Both the position numbers and the translations under genes were made by a program. From JADJQU01 sp035490315 (GTDB taxonomy: Bacteria > Planctomycetota > UBA1135 > GCA-002686595), in NCBI GenBank assembly GCA_035490315.1, contig DATHET010000052.1, forward strand, positions 1 through 46,636: DNA of 46,636 nt, read 5' to 3'. Below are positions 43,933 through 46,636 of the stretch, piece by piece (position 1 is the first letter of the stretch; the number at the start of each line of letters is the position of its first letter). The notes under the pieces were generated by a model that did no database searches, was not told where the DNA came from, and saw only the letters and a list, made by a program, of their open reading frames with translations.

Positions 43933-44843
43933 CAAGCGGCTCCCTCCGGCAGGCGACCCGTGATCCGCTGGCAGACTTCGAGGTAGCGCGCGCTGGTCTT
44001 CTCGAGGATCTCGCGCGCGATTTTCGGCGGGGGCGGTTCCTTGTTCCATGGTTGTTTCTCCAGCCAGTCGCGCAGGATCTGCTTGTCGTAGCTCGGCGGA
44101 TTCTCGCCGGCCTTCCATTGGTCCGCGGGCCAGAAGCGCGAGCTGTCGGGCGTCAGGGCCTCGTCGATCAGGATCAGCTTTCCGTCGAGCAGGCCGAACT
44201 CGAACTTGGTGTCCGCGAGCAGGATGCCCTGCCTGGCGAGCAGGTCGGTCGCCCGCCCGAACAAGGCCAGGGCCGCCTTCTCCGCCGGATCGAAGACCGC
44301 CGCGCCGACGCGAGCGCGCGCCTCGGCGGGTGAGAGGGGCAGGTCGTGGTGCTCCTCCTTGGTGGTCGGCGTCAGGATCGGATGGGGCAGCCGCGAGGAA
44401 AGCAGAAGGCCCGGGGGCAATGGAATCGAGCACACGCTGCCGCGCGCTTTGTACTCCTTGTACCCGGAGCCCGCGAGATACCCGCGCACCACCCACTCGA
44501 CCGTCGTCGGCTCGGCGCGCTTCACGACCATGATGCGGCCGCGCAGGAGGTCCTTGAGCTCGCCGTCGAGCCCCGGCACGTCCTCGACCGAGGTCGACAC
44601 GAGGTGGTTCGCGATCACGTCGCGCGTGTGCTCGAACCACCAGGCCGAGATCGCGGTCAACACGCGGCCCTTGTTCGCGATGCCTTCGGTCATCACCACG
44701 TCGAAGGCGCTGACCCGATCGCTGGTGACGAACAGCAGGTGGCGCGCATCGATCTCGTAGATGTCGCGCACCTTGCCCGAAGCCACGCGGCGCAAGTGCG
44801 ACAGACTCTGCTCGCGACCCAGATAGACGGCGGAAGTGCTCAT
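43932..44843 (-). CDS. purC: phosphoribosylaminoimidazole-succinocarboxamide synthase
   Basis: 303 residues, the longer (yeast/actinobacterial-type) SAICAR synthetase. Shows SGKVRDIYEI, FVTSDRVSAFDVVM, ANHLVSTSVEDVPG, the VEWVVRGYLAGSGYKEYK block, DTKFEFGLLDGKLILIDEALTPDSSRFW and SYDKQILRDWLE. Uses ATP to join CAIR and aspartate. First gene of the purC-purE-mtnA set; divergent from aroA across about 110 bp. Confidence 0.96.
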   Translation of the reverse strand: MSTSAVYLGREQSLSHLRRVASGKVRDIYEIDARHLLFVTSDRVSAFDVVMTEGIANKGRVLTAISAWWFEHTRDVIANHLVSTSVEDVPGLDGELKDLLRGRIMVVKRAEPTTVEWVVRGYLAGSGYKEYKARGSVCSIPLPPGLLLSSRLPHPILTPTTKEEHHDLPLSPAEARARVGAAVFDPAEKAALALFGRATDLLARQGILLADTKFEFGLLDGKLILIDEALTPDSSRFWPADQWKAGENPPSYDKQILRDWLEKQPWNKEPPPPKIAREILEKTSARYLEVCQRITGRLPEGAA

Positions 44844-44940
44844 GACCTGTGGAATGGAACGAGGACCCTGCGCTCAGTTCGCGCGGCGACACGTCCGTGC
44901 GTTCGAGCGGGCGCGGAGTATGCCCCACGTCCCAGGCGGC

Positions 44941-44946
44941 TACAAT
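44941..44946 (+). promoter_or_regulatory. candidate -10 box for aroA, possibly leaderless
   Basis: TACAAT ends 6 nt before the GTG at 44953, so a transcript started at the usual distance would begin at or next to the start codon. No -35 resembling TTGACA is found 16-18 bp upstream. Suggestive only. Confidence 0.25.
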
Positions 44947-44952
44947 CTCCGC

Positions 44953-46302
44953 GTGAAGGTCACGCGCTGCGGCTTGCGGCCGTCCAAGCCGCTGATCGGC
45001 AATTGGACAGTCCCTGACTCGAAGTCGCTGGCCCAACGCGCCCTGATCCAGGCCGCGCTGAGCCGCGAGACCACCTTGATCAACGGCTTCGCGACGAGCC
45101 GCAGCGGCGAGGACATCCAGGCCGCGGAGACCTTGATCCAGACCGTCGGCGCCACCTTGGAGCAGCCCGAACCCTCGGGGTTCCTCGTCGTGCGCGGCGT
45201 CGCGCCCGGTCCGCTGCGCGGCTGGCGCACCGACACCACCCTCGACGTCGGCGAGTCGGCCACCCTGGCTCGCCTGGCCACCGCGGCGGCCGCGCTGTGC
45301 GGCGACAGGCGCCACGCGATCCTGATCGGCGCGCGAGGATCGCTGCTCGCGCGCGAGAGCCCCGCGCTCTTCGCCTGCCTGGCCAAGGCCGGTGCGCGCA
45401 TCGAATTCCTGGGGCGCGCGAACGCCTGGCCGGTCTGGATCATGCCGGTGGCAGCGCCGAGCGAGCTGGTGCTCGAAGCTCCGAGCTCGAGCCAGGAAGT
45501 CAGCGCCCTCTTGATCGCCGCCGCCGCCTGGCAGGACCCGATCGACATCGTGGTGCGCGGCACCATCCCCAGTCGGCCCTACCTCGAGCTGACTCTGCGC
45601 TCCCTCGCGAATTTCGCGGTCTCCTGCGCGAGCCGACTCGTCCATGGTTTCGAGACGTTCACGGTCCAGGGGCCGCTGCTTCCGCCGAAAGCGTGGATCT
45701 CGATCGAGCCCGATGCCAGCGCCGCGGCCGTGCTGCTCGGCGCCGCCTGCATCAGCGGCGGCGAGCTCGCTGTCGCGGGCCTGGGCCCCGACTCGATGCA
45801 GGGCGACCTGCGTATCGCGGAACACCTGGCCGCCTTTGGTTGCCGCACCGGCTTCGACGCGCGCGGCCTGTTCGCCGGCGGCAGCCTCGCTCGCGGCGCG
45901 GACCTCGACCTCGGCGGCGAGCCAGATCTCGCCCCGGTGCTGGCCGCCGTGGCCGCCGGCGCGGCGCTGCAGCGCGGGGCCCGCTCGCGGCTGACCGGTC
46001 TCGACACCCTGCAAGGCAAGGAGTCGCCGCGGATCGATGTGCTCACCGAGGGCCTGACCGCGCTGGGGCTCAAGGTCGCCTCGACGGACACGACGATGAC
46101 GATCGCGCCAGGCCTGCCGACCAGCGGTCCGCTCTTGCTCGATCCGCGCGGCGATCACCGCATGGCCTTCGCCTTCGCCCTGCTCGGCCTCCTGCGCGAC
46201 GGCGTCGACGTCCAGGGACCGGAATGCGTCGCGAAATCCTGGCCCGACTTCTGGTCCGACATCCAGGCGGCAGGGGCTCAGGTCGCGAGTCAGGCGAGCT
46301 GA
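44953..46302 (+). CDS. aroA: 3-phosphoshikimate 1-carboxyvinyltransferase (EPSP synthase), divergent
   Basis: 449 residues from GTG 44953, chosen because the family N-terminus begins there (ATG 44920 is possible). Recognisable sites: PDSKSLAQRAL with Lys24, Ser25 and Arg29 in the usual spacing; SSSQEVSALL; EPDASAAAVLL; the acidic EPDLAPVL; KESPR at 357-361 (usual KESDR); GDHRMAFAFALLG; CVAKSWPDFW with Lys428. The NAGTAxR loop reads GESATLAR, so the Gly equivalent to E. coli Gly96 is Ala103. It makes EPSP from shikimate-3-phosphate and PEP. Catalytic residues are mostly kept, so activity is likely despite the divergence. The stop is 1 bp from the convergent partial gene. Confidence 0.85.
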   Translation: MKVTRCGLRPSKPLIGNWTVPDSKSLAQRALIQAALSRETTLINGFATSRSGEDIQAAETLIQTVGATLEQPEPSGFLVVRGVAPGPLRGWRTDTTLDVGESATLARLATAAAALCGDRRHAILIGARGSLLARESPALFACLAKAGARIEFLGRANAWPVWIMPVAAPSELVLEAPSSSQEVSALLIAAAAWQDPIDIVVRGTIPSRPYLELTLRSLANFAVSCASRLVHGFETFTVQGPLLPPKAWISIEPDASAAAVLLGAACISGGELAVAGLGPDSMQGDLRIAEHLAAFGCRTGFDARGLFAGGSLARGADLDLGGEPDLAPVLAAVAAGAALQRGARSRLTGLDTLQGKESPRIDVLTEGLTALGLKVASTDTTMTIAPGLPTSGPLLLDPRGDHRMAFAFALLGLLRDGVDVQGPECVAKSWPDFWSDIQAAGAQVASQAS

Positions 46303-46303
46303 C

Positions 46304-46621
46304 TCACGGCCGCTTGCAGCGCACGTACAGGTCGACGCGGCCTTGCTCGTCACCGATCACCGGAAGTCCATCCGCCACGAGTGCGAGCGGCTGCGTGAAG
46401 ACTCCGCGTCCGTCCGCATCGCTCCAAGGTGCGAGCACTCTCAGGTCCGGTCCGAGCAATTCGTAACCCAGGGAACGAGATCCCGTGATGCTCAGCCGCT
46501 CGAGCGTTAGCGACTGCAGATCGGGGAGGGTCTCCTCCCAGCCTGAGTAAATTTCGACCGATCCCAGCTCGAGCCACGGCGTCTGGAGCGCCATTTTCTG
46601 GCGCCGCGGGATCTCATCCAT
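46304..46621 (-). CDS. unknown protein, C-terminal part or complete small protein
   Basis: 105 residues from ATG 46621, but the reading frame stays open to the right window edge, so the gene may be longer. Content is mixed beta-rich (LGSVEIYSGWEETLPDLQ, RSLGYELLGPDLRVLAPWSDADG, LALVADGLPVIGDEQGRVDLYV). No known domain recognised. Convergent with aroA with a 1-bp gap, which supports it being a real 3' end. Confidence 0.5.
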   Translation of the reverse strand: MDEIPRRQKMALQTPWLELGSVEIYSGWEETLPDLQSLTLERLSITGSRSLGYELLGPDLRVLAPWSDADGRGVFTQPLALVADGLPVIGDEQGRVDLYVRCKRP

Positions 46622-46636
46622 GCGGAACTTTTCGCT

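Overview
The window is a G+C-rich (about two thirds by eye), densely packed bacterial chromosome segment. Many starts are GTG, many gene pairs share 1-4 bp, and several convergent genes meet with almost no gap. LpxH, a Wza-type outer-membrane export lipoprotein and several lipoproteins indicate a diderm, lipid A-bearing bacterium. The DUF1573 lipoprotein, a Lys/Ala/Pro-rich protein with a conserved C-terminal 'RPFP.WSEV' domain, a fused Cmk-PlsC and a sigma-54 network point to Planctomycetota or a related lineage. That placement is an inference, not a demonstrated assignment. I saw no rRNA, tRNA, CRISPR array, phage gene or transposase.

Region 1 (1-26100) is a large surface-polysaccharide locus. 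It starts with nucleotide-sugar genes (partial UDP-glucuronate-type epimerase, rmlA, rmlD, rmlB; no rmlC). It continues with export lipoprotein, Wzz/GumC-type chain-length protein, O-antigen-ligase-type polymerase/ligase, AsnB-like amidotransferase, two GT4 glycosyltransferases and a polysaccharide deacetylase. On the opposite strand follow a 1,405-residue TPR protein, a sigma-54 activator and a kinase-like protein. Then come two GT2 enzymes, a 91-residue membrane protein duplicated from one of them, a FemAB-family protein, a GmhB-like phosphatase, a PEGA lipoprotein and a GT39-like membrane glycosyltransferase. Several of these families (ligase, amidotransferase, deacetylase, FemAB protein, and the kinase-regulator-TPR trio) are those of exosortase A (XrtA/EpsH) polysaccharide loci, but no exosortase or PEP-CTERM substrate is visible.

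Region 2 (26150-33025) holds efp, rpoN, two proteins of unknown function, a degenerate GGDEF protein and a second NtrC-type activator with an intact receiver. Together with the first activator, this puts sigma-54 and two of its activators next to the polysaccharide locus.

Region 3 (33029-46636) is mainly housekeeping: lpxH, fused cmk-plsC, rpsA (six S1 repeats), a lipoprotein, tyrS, a DUF1573 lipoprotein, glyA, a small basic protein, purC-purE-mtnA, a divergent aroA and a partial unknown gene.

The most unusual items are: (a) a kinase/regulator pair in which both phospho-acceptor residues are replaced (His to Phe, Asp to Glu) beside the XrtA-like genes; (b) a perfect 74-bp loopless palindrome covering the glyA stop codon; (c) a roughly 235-bp imperfect palindromic element bounded by 22-bp inverted repeats; and (d) a GT2 pair whose second member has lost its catalytic motifs and whose membrane domain has been copied into a separate small gene.
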